Assembly: GCA_964405465.1 (NCBI GenBank) | Contig: CAYONZ010000060.1 | Coordinates: 1-18,976, forward strand | Direction of reading: 5' to 3' | DNA from: CAYONZ01 sp964405465 | GTDB lineage: Bacteria; Bdellovibrionota; Bdellovibrionia; Bdellovibrionales; JAMPXM01 | DNA length: 18,976 nucleotides | In this document: piece by piece, positions 1 through 7,148 of the stretch | Layout of the letters: each line of letters begins with the position of its first letter | How positions within the stretch are numbered: the first letter of the stretch is position 1 | Position numbers and translations under genes: made by a program | Notes under the pieces: generated by a model | What the model was told of the DNA's origin: nothing | The model's input: only the letters and a program-made list of their open reading frames with translations | The model's database searches: none

Positions 1-51
1 ATTTCTATTGCTTCCGCTCGCGACGTCCGACCAATTGAGGACACGCCCTAA
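1..51 (+). CDS. possible 3' end of a forward gene (partial)
   Basis: The first frame is open from the window edge to a TAA at 49-51 and would encode 16 residues ending in RPIEDTP. The base composition of this stretch is higher in G+C than the A/T-rich sequence after the stop, which fits a gene end followed by an intergenic region. A second frame is also open here for longer but runs into A/T-rich sequence. With so few codons the family cannot be recognised. If real, the gene is convergent with tcdA. Confidence 0.3.
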   Translation: MSIASARDVRPIEDTP

Positions 52-92
52 TCAAAAAATACAAATTTTGTTTTATACGTAAAATACTTCAA

Positions 93-120
93 GCTCAATA
101 TTTGCAATTAAATATTGAGC
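93..120. terminator. A/T-rich hairpin across the tcdA stop codon
   Basis: A perfect inverted repeat, GCTCAATATTT (93-103) and AAATATTGAGC (110-120), flanks a 6-base loop. The TAA stop of tcdA (108-110) lies in it. On the reverse strand it is followed by TTGAAGTATTTT, only a loose T-rich run, so it is a weak candidate for an intrinsic terminator between convergent genes rather than a clear one. Confidence 0.4.
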
Positions 121-1133
121 GGCTGGCTTGTGTACTCGCTTGATGTTCTTGGTGCATCTTCGGTGTTTGATTTTCGCTGATCGGTTTTAGCTTGAATTCC
201 TGCCAACAAAAATTCTACCGCCTTTGAAGAGGCGATCAATCCAAAACTTCCAGTCAAAAAGCTCGCTGTTCCGTGGATCACACTTCGTTTGTCGCAGCTG
301 TGAAAATTATTTTGGCCTTGTGGACAAACACATTTGAAACCCATGCCCTTATCGTATGATAGATCATGAGGTGTAATTGGAGTTTCGGTCGAAAAAATCG
401 TTGGGATATTGAGTGTCTCTTCGGTGTCGATATTGTATTTGGTGCGAAGAATACGGCGAATCTGTACTAGGAAGGGATCTTTGTGCGTTTTGCTTAGATC
501 AGCAACCTCAATGAGCAACGGATTCATACGACTGCCGGCTCCACCTGAACAGATGACATTTAACTTCTGTGCGAAACAAGTTGCCAATAGATGAGTTTTA
601 GCTGTGAGGTTATCGATGGCATCGATTATGAGGTCTGGTTGTGAGTTCAAAATTTCAGTAGAAGTCTCTTCGTTGTAGAATTTTTCGATGGGAATTATTT
701 CTGCCTGCGGATTGATTTTGCGAAGGCGCTCTGCCATGACATGGACTTTCTTTTGTCCAATGACCCCAACCATTGCGTGCAACTGACGATTTGTGTTGGT
801 GATACATATGTCGTCAAAGTCTACGAGTGTAATTTTACCGACGCCCGATCGTGCTAGGCTTTCTGCCGCCCATGAACCGACACCGCCAATACCAATAATC
901 ATCACATGTGAGTTGAAAAGCTTGATCATGGCTTCATCGCCAATAAGACGAGCGAATCGATCAAAGCGGCGATGGAGGGTATAGCGCTTGAGCTCGGGGC
1001 TTTCATTGAGGGTGAATGGCACATTGAGACTACTTGAATTTGCATTTGCCTGTGAAGAGGACTGGTTTTTCAAATCGCTCGATTGTTGATTTAAATTTTC
1101 AGTTGCCTGTGTCTCCGCTGACTGTGTTTCCAT
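108..1133 (-). CDS. tcdA: tRNA threonylcarbamoyladenosine dehydratase TcdA (CsdL)
   Basis: ThiF/MoeB/E1-like enzyme that uses ATP to cyclise t6A37 of ANN-decoding tRNAs to ct6A in the cytoplasm. Seen: the Rossmann nucleotide motif GIGGVGS (residues 81-87), then VDFDDICITNTNRQLHAM with the NRQ triad (115-117), and DAIDN (171-175). The stretch from RFDRFARLIGDEAM onward matches the E. coli TcdA layout closely. Cysteines at CVC (268-270) and C280 sit near the end of the core. I chose the ATG at 1133 because GAGGTGGAG precedes it at good spacing; a longer frame reaching 1232 has no such support. The start lies 35 bases inside the upstream nuclease gene, so the two are probably co-transcribed and translationally coupled. 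Odd: roughly 45 Ser/Gln/Asn-rich residues precede the conserved core, longer than in E. coli. Function is confident from family similarity. Confidence 0.93.
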   Translation of the reverse strand: METQSAETQATENLNQQSSDLKNQSSSQANANSSSLNVPFTLNESPELKRYTLHRRFDRFARLIGDEAMIKLFNSHVMIIGIGGVGSWAAESLARSGVGKITLVDFDDICITNTNRQLHAMVGVIGQKKVHVMAERLRKINPQAEIIPIEKFYNEETSTEILNSQPDLIIDAIDNLTAKTHLLATCFAQKLNVICSGGAGSRMNPLLIEVADLSKTHKDPFLVQIRRILRTKYNIDTEETLNIPTIFSTETPITPHDLSYDKGMGFKCVCPQGQNNFHSCDKRSVIHGTASFLTGSFGLIASSKAVEFLLAGIQAKTDQRKSNTEDAPRTSSEYTSQPLNI

Positions 1134-1956
1134 GGCCGATCTCCACCTCAAAAAGACGCTCGAAATTACGTCTGGTCTGTAGCAAAATTTCTTCAGTAGA
1201 GAGCTTTTTAACCTCTCCAATTTTTTTTGCAACTAAAATGATGCTAGTGGGGCGGTTCAATTGTTGGGCCATTTCTGGCGGAGCCTGATCGGGGCTATCG
1301 CTTTCGAGAAGAAGGCTTTCGATTGGAATCATTGCAAGGGTGTCAAGAAGTTGGGCATTGCCAGGGAAAAGTGCTGGCCCACCGATGGAGAGCATGAATC
1401 CCAAATCTAGATACGCTGCTGCGGTTTTTCGATCAGTGTTAAATGAGTGAATGATGCCTCTTCGTTCAAGTTGATAGTTTTTTAAAATATGAATGGCTTC
1501 ATGATGTGCTCGCACAAAGTGAAAGACCGCTACTTTTTGGTAACGTTGAGCTAACTCCAACTGCATTTTGAAGAACCTAAATTGATGCTCTCTTTGGCCA
1601 AACTGGCTGCGAAAATCTAAGCCAAGTTCGCCTAGGCCCCAGCTCTGGGGCAATAGTGATTCAAGGCGAGTGAGTGCTTGTTCGCATTTTTTCGAATCGT
1701 TTTGTGCAACGAAATAGGGGTGCAGGCCAAAACACGGTAGAATATTTTGTGGAAAACGTTGGGCGAGATCGAGTTGTCGTTCCCAGTCTTCGGGATCCAC
1801 GCCTCCCTGTAAGACCGCCGCGATGCCATGGTTGTTGGCTTCTTCAAGCCAGGTCTGAATTGTGTTGTATGCCAAAGAGTTTTCCGCTGTGGTGCCTCCG
1901 CTTGATGGTCCGATGCGCGGGTCAGCCAAATGGGCATGACAATCTATGGCACCCAT
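1099..1956 (-). CDS. TatD-family metal-dependent hydrolase (DNase)
   Basis: Amidohydrolase-fold TatD-type nuclease, 285 residues, cytoplasmic; family members are Mg-dependent 3'-5' exonucleases or related hydrolases. All expected metal-ligand motifs are seen: HAH at 7-9 (CHAHL), GELGLDF with E110, FHFVRAH with H146, IIHSF with H170 and ESDSPDQ with D220. The start is uncertain. ATG at 1956 puts the HxH six residues in, as is normal for TatD; the reading frame extends to a TTG at 2055, which would add 33 residues unlike the family, and neither start has a strong ribosome site. First gene of a two-gene operon with tcdA, which it overlaps. The TatD/tcdA pairing suggests only a shared housekeeping transcript. 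Exact substrate cannot be told from sequence. Confidence 0.88.
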   Translation of the reverse strand: MGAIDCHAHLADPRIGPSSGGTTAENSLAYNTIQTWLEEANNHGIAAVLQGGVDPEDWERQLDLAQRFPQNILPCFGLHPYFVAQNDSKKCEQALTRLESLLPQSWGLGELGLDFRSQFGQREHQFRFFKMQLELAQRYQKVAVFHFVRAHHEAIHILKNYQLERRGIIHSFNTDRKTAAAYLDLGFMLSIGGPALFPGNAQLLDTLAMIPIESLLLESDSPDQAPPEMAQQLNRPTSIILVAKKIGEVKKLSTEEILLQTRRNFERLFEVEIGHGNTVSGDTGN

Positions 1957-2135
1957 GGCAATGGCACCACCGACCGAAATAAAATTTTCAGCTTTTATTG
2001 GAGCAGAGGTTTTTTGTTTTTGATCTGCTTTGGTCACGGCCCATTCTAACAACAATCACGTCTTTGAGACCTTAAAAAATTTAGTGATTCTAAAATATTT
2101 TAACCGAACTCCAAAAGTAGGGGTCTTACACATGC

Positions 2136-2152
2136 AGAAGGTCGCACCTTCT
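2136..2152. repeat. 17-bp palindrome between divergent genes
   Basis: AGAAGGT (2136-2142), a CGC centre and ACCTTCT (2146-2152) form a perfect 7-bp dyad. It lies in the divergent region between the TatD-family gene and the protease, about 70 bases before the protease start. There is no T-run after it on either strand, so it is not an intrinsic terminator; it could be an operator or an mRNA leader hairpin. No regulator is identified. Confidence 0.35.
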
Positions 2153-2222
2153 CGCGGTCAAATCAGTCAAGCCCAGGGGATGGGCGGGGTTCTCAATAAA
2201 AACCAATGATCAAGGAGGATGC

Positions 2223-3608
2223 ATGCTGGGGGGAGACTTCTCTCGAAGAAAACTATTGAGTCTTATTGGCTCGAGTCTGTTTGGGGTGTTGCTTTTTGCA
2301 ACTGTATGGATGGGAGTCACTGGCTGTGCTCCCCGAAGTTCAACTGAAGACTCCGTTGGAGTGCCCGTGGTTGATGACGGTGAGGTGGCCTCCAAGGTCA
2401 TTTATGGTGTCGATGGTCGGGCTGATTTTTTTATGGCCTCTCCAGCGCATCAAGCACTTGCTGATTCAACAGTTGCATTGATGCAAAGTTCAACTTTGTC
2501 TAGCCAAAGCAATGGTCGCTATCGGGTTATGGCGGACACTCTACGTTCTTCGCATCAGCTTTGTGCAAGTGAACCCTTCGGCGATCAGGGAGCAGGAGCA
2601 TTTTGCTCAGGTTCTTTGATCGGTCCAGACTTAGTGTTGACAGCCGGCCACTGTGTAACCAATGCCTCAGATTGCAGCGGAACCCGGTTTGTCTTTGGCT
2701 ATCGGGTTGAGCAAGAGGCCGTGTTCCCGCAAGATGTGAATGCGAGTGAAGTCTATTCTTGTAAACAATTATTATATAGAGAACAAAAAGCAGATGGGGC
2801 TGACTTTGCACTCATTCAGTTGAATCGTCCAGTTGCCAATCATCGACCTCTGGCGCTTCGTCGTTCGGGAGTAGCATCAGTTGGCGACTCACTTTTGGTG
2901 ATTGGGCATCCCAGTGGCTTGCCTACCAAAATCACTGTTGGGGGTAGGGTACGATCAGTTCAAACAGAGCATCTGGTCACCAATCTCGATACCTATGGGG
3001 GCAACTCAGGATCAGCGGTGTTTAATGCGACCACTGGGTTGATTGAGGGCGTGTTGGTTCGGGGCGAGAATGATTTTGTCCAACAGAACGGATGCTATGT
3101 CTCGCAAAGATGTACCGAAGATGGATGCCGTGGGGAAGATGTGACGAGGATTGACTATGTTTTGAAACACTTGCCTCCTGAGGGCGATCCCACGCCGCTC
3201 CCGCCTCATCCGGTCCCAGTTGTGGAAACTTCTGAATTCTCAGTCAGTGCTAATGCGGCAATTCCAGACAATTCAATTCGTGGTGTGACTTCGCAGGCGA
3301 CAGTCACTGAGGCGGTGAACGGTCGGCAGGTGTTGGTGGCGGTAAACATCACCCACACTTACATCGGTGATCTAATTGTCACGCTGGTTGATCCAAGCGG
3401 AAAATCTATTGTCTTGGCCAATCGGAGTGGTGGAAGCACAGATAATATAATTGGAACATTTGGTCTCGATCTAAAAGCAAGTGATTCGCTTGGTGCGCTT
3501 GGAGCGAGCTCATCTGGAGTTTGGAAATTGAAGGTGACTGATCGAGCCCGCGTTGATGTTGGCAGGCTCGTCTCTTGGAAACTTATCTTTAAGGGGAACA
3601 ATCCTTAA
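2223..3608 (+). CDS. exported trypsin-like serine protease with C-terminal P domain (lipoprotein)
   Basis: 461 residues. Chymotrypsin-fold (S1-like) endopeptidase: the catalytic triad is visible as TAGHC (H143), ADFAL (D194) and GNSGS (S262). A proline-rich linker (about 319-333) leads to a C-terminal domain (about 337-459) with the pattern of the proprotein-convertase P domain: HTYIGDLIVTLVDPSG, then SSSGVWKLKVTD and a final VSWKLIF. The N-terminus has SRRKLL followed by a hydrophobic stretch and the lipobox VTGC (C35), so it looks like a Tat-type lipoprotein signal anchoring the protease in the envelope. Cysteine pairs in the catalytic domain (such as C128 and C144) fit an oxidised compartment. 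The start ATG follows AAGGAGGA with a short 4-base gap. The 3' end overlaps the convergent pilin-like gene by 20 bases. Substrate unknown; a predatory or envelope-remodelling role is inference only. Confidence 0.9.
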   Translation: MLGGDFSRRKLLSLIGSSLFGVLLFATVWMGVTGCAPRSSTEDSVGVPVVDDGEVASKVIYGVDGRADFFMASPAHQALADSTVALMQSSTLSSQSNGRYRVMADTLRSSHQLCASEPFGDQGAGAFCSGSLIGPDLVLTAGHCVTNASDCSGTRFVFGYRVEQEAVFPQDVNASEVYSCKQLLYREQKADGADFALIQLNRPVANHRPLALRRSGVASVGDSLLVIGHPSGLPTKITVGGRVRSVQTEHLVTNLDTYGGNSGSAVFNATTGLIEGVLVRGENDFVQQNGCYVSQRCTEDGCRGEDVTRIDYVLKHLPPEGDPTPLPPHPVPVVETSEFSVSANAAIPDNSIRGVTSQATVTEAVNGRQVLVAVNITHTYIGDLIVTLVDPSGKSIVLANRSGGSTDNIIGTFGLDLKASDSLGALGASSSGVWKLKVTDRARVDVGRLVSWKLIFKGNNP

Positions 3609-5274
3609 GACCTTTGAGGCCGACCCCGAGTGAATCATACTCTGTCATATAGATTTGGTGGCCTGAATAGGCCACTCCTTCGTTGTTGTATCTCACCGGT
3701 ACCGAAGCCGGAAATCGCCCAGAAGAAATATGATCAAGTTCGGTCAGCGTTCCTGAGGTATCGAAAATCTTCATCCAATCGGGGCCTACAACAACGGCAC
3801 GATTTGTGGTGGGATCAATTGTTCCAAAATTCTTTTTTACATTTGTTGTGTTGAGTTGGGTTTTGTGGGGTTCGGCGGTGCCAAAGGTGTAACCTCCACC
3901 TGAGTCAAATTCGACCACCTGATTTTGGGAGATCACCAGTGACTTTCCTGGTGTTGTTTGCACAAAACTGTGAAATGGGTCCGAACCGGCATTTGGATTA
4001 GATGCCACGCGTGTAGGGAGACTTGCCGGGTTGCCAGACTCATCGCCTGAGGTGGTGAGTTTATAAATGGAGTTCTCAGTCATAACTAAAATGTTTGTTC
4101 CGCCATCAACAGAGATCACATCTTGGATGGGACCGTCCATTGTGTCGGTGACATTGTGATTGTAGACAATTAGGCCATGATCGCCGGCGGCTAGGTCAAA
4201 TACCGAAATATTTTGTCGGCCTCCGCTCACAATAACAACTTCGTGTGGATTGGCTGAAGGCACAAGGGCCGAAATATCTGTCGGAGAAATTCCGGGAGGC
4301 ATCTGTGAATGATTCGTGCGATAAGTGGTGTTTGGACTGGTTGGGTTGCTGACATCAACCTCGAGAATGTCATTATAAGAAGCCACAAAAAGTGAGTTAC
4401 CTTTGTTCGCCATTTTTATGGACTGCGAACCACCTGGTAAACTTAGGCTTGTAAATGATGAGATGATGGCCACGTCATTTGGAGCTGATGGATTTGAAAT
4501 ATCGAAAATGCGAATCTGTGGTCTTGATTTCGATGAGAAAAATCCACCGCCTTTGCGAATATACCCTGAGTAGAGGTGATTCCCAATCACCAATGAATCC
4601 AATATGTGCCCATTGCGATAGCTCGCTCCCTCGACAGTTGTTAAGGTGACACGCGACGCGGCTCCCAAAGTCTCTGACGGATCGCAAATTCGATCGGTGC
4701 GCTGCCGAGATGCAGAGAAACTATATTGGCTGAGATTTGCTCGTGTTGAGGAATTCTGGGCCTTTTGGATCTCACCATCAATTTTGAGAAGAGGGTGAAA
4801 GCATTTGCTGTCATCGCACACCAGCGAGTACTTCACTTCGAGTCGATAGGGACATGAGGAGTTTTCGATTTGATTTGAAAATCCTTGGCAAGGTTTGCCT
4901 TTAATATCGAATCCGAAATTGGGTGCGACCGAAGATGTGCGGGCAATAAAATTTCCATCACCACGATCCAATGACAGGGTGCCAGTGCCTGGTGCGGACT
5001 TACATGAGAATTTTTCATAAAAGCAGCGAAGCTTTGTGAAATTGTCATTGTTACTTAGCGAAGCAGACATACTGTAGTTGCTATTTATGATCTGCAAAGC
5101 CTCTCTGCGAATCTGCGCAAACACTTGTTGCTTCTCGGCAGTTGAACTTTGATTTCGAGCAGAGGTAAACAGCGTGATTACTGCCGCAGCTGTTACACCA
5201 AGAACAAATACGGTGGCGAGCGTTTCGACCAAGGAGAATCCTTGCTTGTTTAGTCTTCTGTTTATTTGAACCAT
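3589..5274 (-). CDS. giant prepilin-like protein with C-terminal beta-propeller (LVIVD-like repeats)
   Basis: 561 residues. The N-terminus is a type IV prepilin signal: NKQG then FSLVETLATVFVLGV, with cleavage expected after G12, F13 at +1 and E17 at +5, followed by a long hydrophobic helix. Residues to about 190 form a cysteine-rich pilin-like head. From about 205 to the end repeated strands of the kind IRIFDISNPSAP, ILEVDVSNPTSP, ISVFDLAAG and MKIFDTSG suggest a beta-propeller of the LVIVD type. Usual minor pilins are 130-300 residues, so this is a domain fusion. Last gene of a three-gene operon, overlapping the previous gene by 13 bases with GGGGGT about 5 bases before its ATG. It could be an adhesive tip subunit that combines minor pilin and PilY1-like propeller roles; that role is inference, the pilin signal is seen. 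Confidence 0.85.
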   Translation of the reverse strand: MVQINRRLNKQGFSLVETLATVFVLGVTAAAVITLFTSARNQSSTAEKQQVFAQIRREALQIINSNYSMSASLSNNDNFTKLRCFYEKFSCKSAPGTGTLSLDRGDGNFIARTSSVAPNFGFDIKGKPCQGFSNQIENSSCPYRLEVKYSLVCDDSKCFHPLLKIDGEIQKAQNSSTRANLSQYSFSASRQRTDRICDPSETLGAASRVTLTTVEGASYRNGHILDSLVIGNHLYSGYIRKGGGFFSSKSRPQIRIFDISNPSAPNDVAIISSFTSLSLPGGSQSIKMANKGNSLFVASYNDILEVDVSNPTSPNTTYRTNHSQMPPGISPTDISALVPSANPHEVVIVSGGRQNISVFDLAAGDHGLIVYNHNVTDTMDGPIQDVISVDGGTNILVMTENSIYKLTTSGDESGNPASLPTRVASNPNAGSDPFHSFVQTTPGKSLVISQNQVVEFDSGGGYTFGTAEPHKTQLNTTNVKKNFGTIDPTTNRAVVVGPDWMKIFDTSGTLTELDHISSGRFPASVPVRYNNEGVAYSGHQIYMTEYDSLGVGLKGLKDCSP

Positions 5275-6320
5275 AATGACCCCCGAACTCTTATAAATGA
5301 CCCTGCAAAATAAAGTGGACTGGCTCCAAAATATTGACTGGCGAATCCGATATACCCTGTGCCGTTGGTGTAGCAGAGGCTGCCAGGACAGCTATTGTGG
5401 GCAAAGCCGAAATTGTAGTTGGCCGCATGCTGAAGTTCGAATTGCCAGTCTCCAGCTGGTGAGGAAATTGATCCGCCCGTCGCTGTCATGGTGTTTGAAT
5501 CGAAAGTTTGAGCGACGTGCGAGGTTGATCCAGAGGGAGAAGCTTCGAACTCCATTGAGGTATTGCCATTCACTTCGATCCGGACGTTGGCTATACCTGG
5601 AGCCGCAAGGTTAGAATAGAGTTTTGCAAACTGCGTAAGCGGAACTACACCAAAATCACTTAACCCCAATCTGTCTGCCTCAGGTAGTGAAGCATAATTG
5701 TCTGCTGGTGCGTTTGCTACAAGCGTCCAATCAGCTTTGCAATAGGCGTAGAATCCGCAGCTTCCTCCTGGGCCGTCTGGGTCTATAAAGTAATATCCAT
5801 CAGGTGCTCCAGGTTGTGCTAACTGTACTTCTCTACAGTTTTTGCGACCTGATGGTATGTAGTCGAGTAAAATTGAATACGAAATCGGTCGCATATTGAA
5901 AGTCGGTTTTGTGTTGGTGATCGTGTAGTCTACCCGCACGCTGCCCTTACTGCATGTTCCTACACAGTTGGGAGACCAAGTCATATTGAGATTCATTCCT
6001 GAGTTTGTTGCAATTGTTTGTAAATTCACTGCTGAATTATTTTTATCGAGAATCGAGAGTGTGTTGCTTGCAGGGCAGGTTGCCGGGTTGAGCATGCAAT
6101 TAAACGATGATTGCGCCATTGTGTTGGCTTGGGCACAAGTGTTCTGTAGATTCAATTCTATGTCAGAGGCAAGCTCAACCATTTTTGCCTTCTGTTCAAT
6201 CTCGGCAGAATTTTTTTGCACATCACTCATCAAAAACAATGCAGACACAGCGACCATGCTGATGATGGCTATTGATACCAATGCTTCAATAAGTGTGAGG
6301 CCATGTTGATTTCGCATCAT
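5262..6320 (-). CDS. prepilin-like protein with fibrinogen-like (GGGWT-type) motif
   Basis: 352 residues. The prepilin leader MMRNQHG is cut before LTLIEALVSIAIISM, giving E at +5 and a PilV-like hydrophobic helix. After a pilin head comes (about 162-201) NCREV, YYFIDPDGPGG and YCKADWTLV, the layout seen at the start of bacterial fibrinogen-like C-terminal domains (C..I, Y.IDPDG.GG, F.VYCD, GGWTLV). The remainder, about 150 residues rich in small polar residues, ends in RGSLWFK. Start: ATG at 6320 overlaps the TAA of the preceding gene (TAATG), and a second ATG follows directly; a frame reaching 6353 would put 11 extra residues before the leader. Middle gene of the operon, probably translated by coupling. 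The glycine pair before W is missing (ADWTLV), so domain assignment is moderate. Likely a minor pilin with a ligand-binding head. Confidence 0.82.
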   Translation of the reverse strand: MMRNQHGLTLIEALVSIAIISMVAVSALFLMSDVQKNSAEIEQKAKMVELASDIELNLQNTCAQANTMAQSSFNCMLNPATCPASNTLSILDKNNSAVNLQTIATNSGMNLNMTWSPNCVGTCSKGSVRVDYTITNTKPTFNMRPISYSILLDYIPSGRKNCREVQLAQPGAPDGYYFIDPDGPGGSCGFYAYCKADWTLVANAPADNYASLPEADRLGLSDFGVVPLTQFAKLYSNLAAPGIANVRIEVNGNTSMEFEASPSGSTSHVAQTFDSNTMTATGGSISSPAGDWQFELQHAANYNFGFAHNSCPGSLCYTNGTGYIGFASQYFGASPLYFAGSFIRVRGSLWFK

Positions 6321-6940
6321 TAATCCGTGGTGATGAACTGACTTGGGTGCCATTGCAAACTGCGAGTCAGCTCAAAATTTGTCGTTTTTATTGGTGATCC
6401 GCCTGGAGGCTGTGCCACTGAAAGTTGACCCATGACTTTAAAGTAAGTTGCCGTTGTGTGTGGGGAGGGGTCACTGAGTCTTTGCCAAGTGAGAGTCAGA
6501 GCAATTGGGCAGCTCCCACCCGCTACAGCTGTGCAAGGTTGGCCGTTGAAGTCATAGGTGAGAGGAACGTCATTATTGGCAACGTCTTTCAGAAGAAAGC
6601 TGCCGTTAGTACATGCAGCAAGTGCAGATGACGACGAAGATGGGGTAAGTGAGCCCAGGCATGCAGCGCTGCCTGAATTATTATTTACAGCAGTGGTATT
6701 CGCCAAACTACCCGGATTGCTAAAAAGAGAATCTATATTTGATTTGATCTGTGCCAGACTTCTAACCGCTTCGACCTTTTTAAACTGGGTGCTTTGATTT
6801 ATGAAATATCCAGGTAAAACTAGAGCAAGGCCGGTCACGGTGAGACAGAGCACCATCAGTACCACCAAAACACTCCCTCGCTCCGAAGAAGCGAGCTTAA
6901 GGGATTGTGCATTTTTGTCTAAATGATCGATGAGGTTCAT
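6320..6940 (-). CDS. PilX/GspK-like minor pilin
   Basis: 206 residues. The N-terminus has a 22-residue charged leader ending SSERG, then SVLVVLMVLCLTVTGLALVL, a hydrophobic helix typical of PilX or GspK-type tip subunits. It lacks the usual Glu at +5 (V there), as GspK-like subunits do. The rest is Ser/Asn/Gly-rich with cysteines at the positions of a small pilin globular head. No Shine-Dalgarno is seen before the ATG; instead a sigma-28-like -10 box ends 7 bases upstream. First gene of the three-gene pilin operon and joined to the next by TAATG. In the known GspIJK or PilVWX tip complexes the K/X subunit caps the tip, and this gene order fits that idea. Family assignment rests on the N-terminus only. 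Confidence 0.75.
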   Translation of the reverse strand: MNLIDHLDKNAQSLKLASSERGSVLVVLMVLCLTVTGLALVLPGYFINQSTQFKKVEAVRSLAQIKSNIDSLFSNPGSLANTTAVNNNSGSAACLGSLTPSSSSSALAACTNGSFLLKDVANNDVPLTYDFNGQPCTAVAGGSCPIALTLTWQRLSDPSPHTTATYFKVMGQLSVAQPPGGSPIKTTNFELTRSLQWHPSQFITTD

Positions 6941-6947
6941 AGTTAAT

Positions 6948-6974
6948 TTATCGGCTGGGCCTCTATAGACTAAA
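6948..6974 (-). promoter_or_regulatory. sigma-28 (FliA)-type promoter of the pilin operon
   Basis: Reading the reverse strand: TTTAGTCT (6974-6967), an 11-base spacer, and GCCGATAA (6955-6948). The -10 element is identical to the E. coli FliA consensus GCCGATAA, the spacer has the consensus length, and the -35 matches TAAAGTTT at 5 of 8. The expected transcription start falls on or within a base or two of the ATG at 6940, so the mRNA would be leaderless or nearly so. Confidence 0.65.
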
Positions 6975-7148
6975 GGCTTAAGTCACCTGTCGAAAAGTTG
7001 GATAGGCTTTTACTGCAAAATGGTGATGATTCTCGACGAAGATTTTGACAGTCATTAAAAACAAGTGAGAAACCCTAACTATACGGCAAGTACACGGAGA
7101 CGGTGCAAAGGTATAGTCTTAAATTGAGACGTAAGAAATAGTATCTAT

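Noticed and set aside
5297..5614. Forward 105-codon open frame opposite the fibrinogen-like pilin gene
   Set aside because: Rich in Arg, Cys and Trp with no motif, and fully inside a convincing reverse gene.
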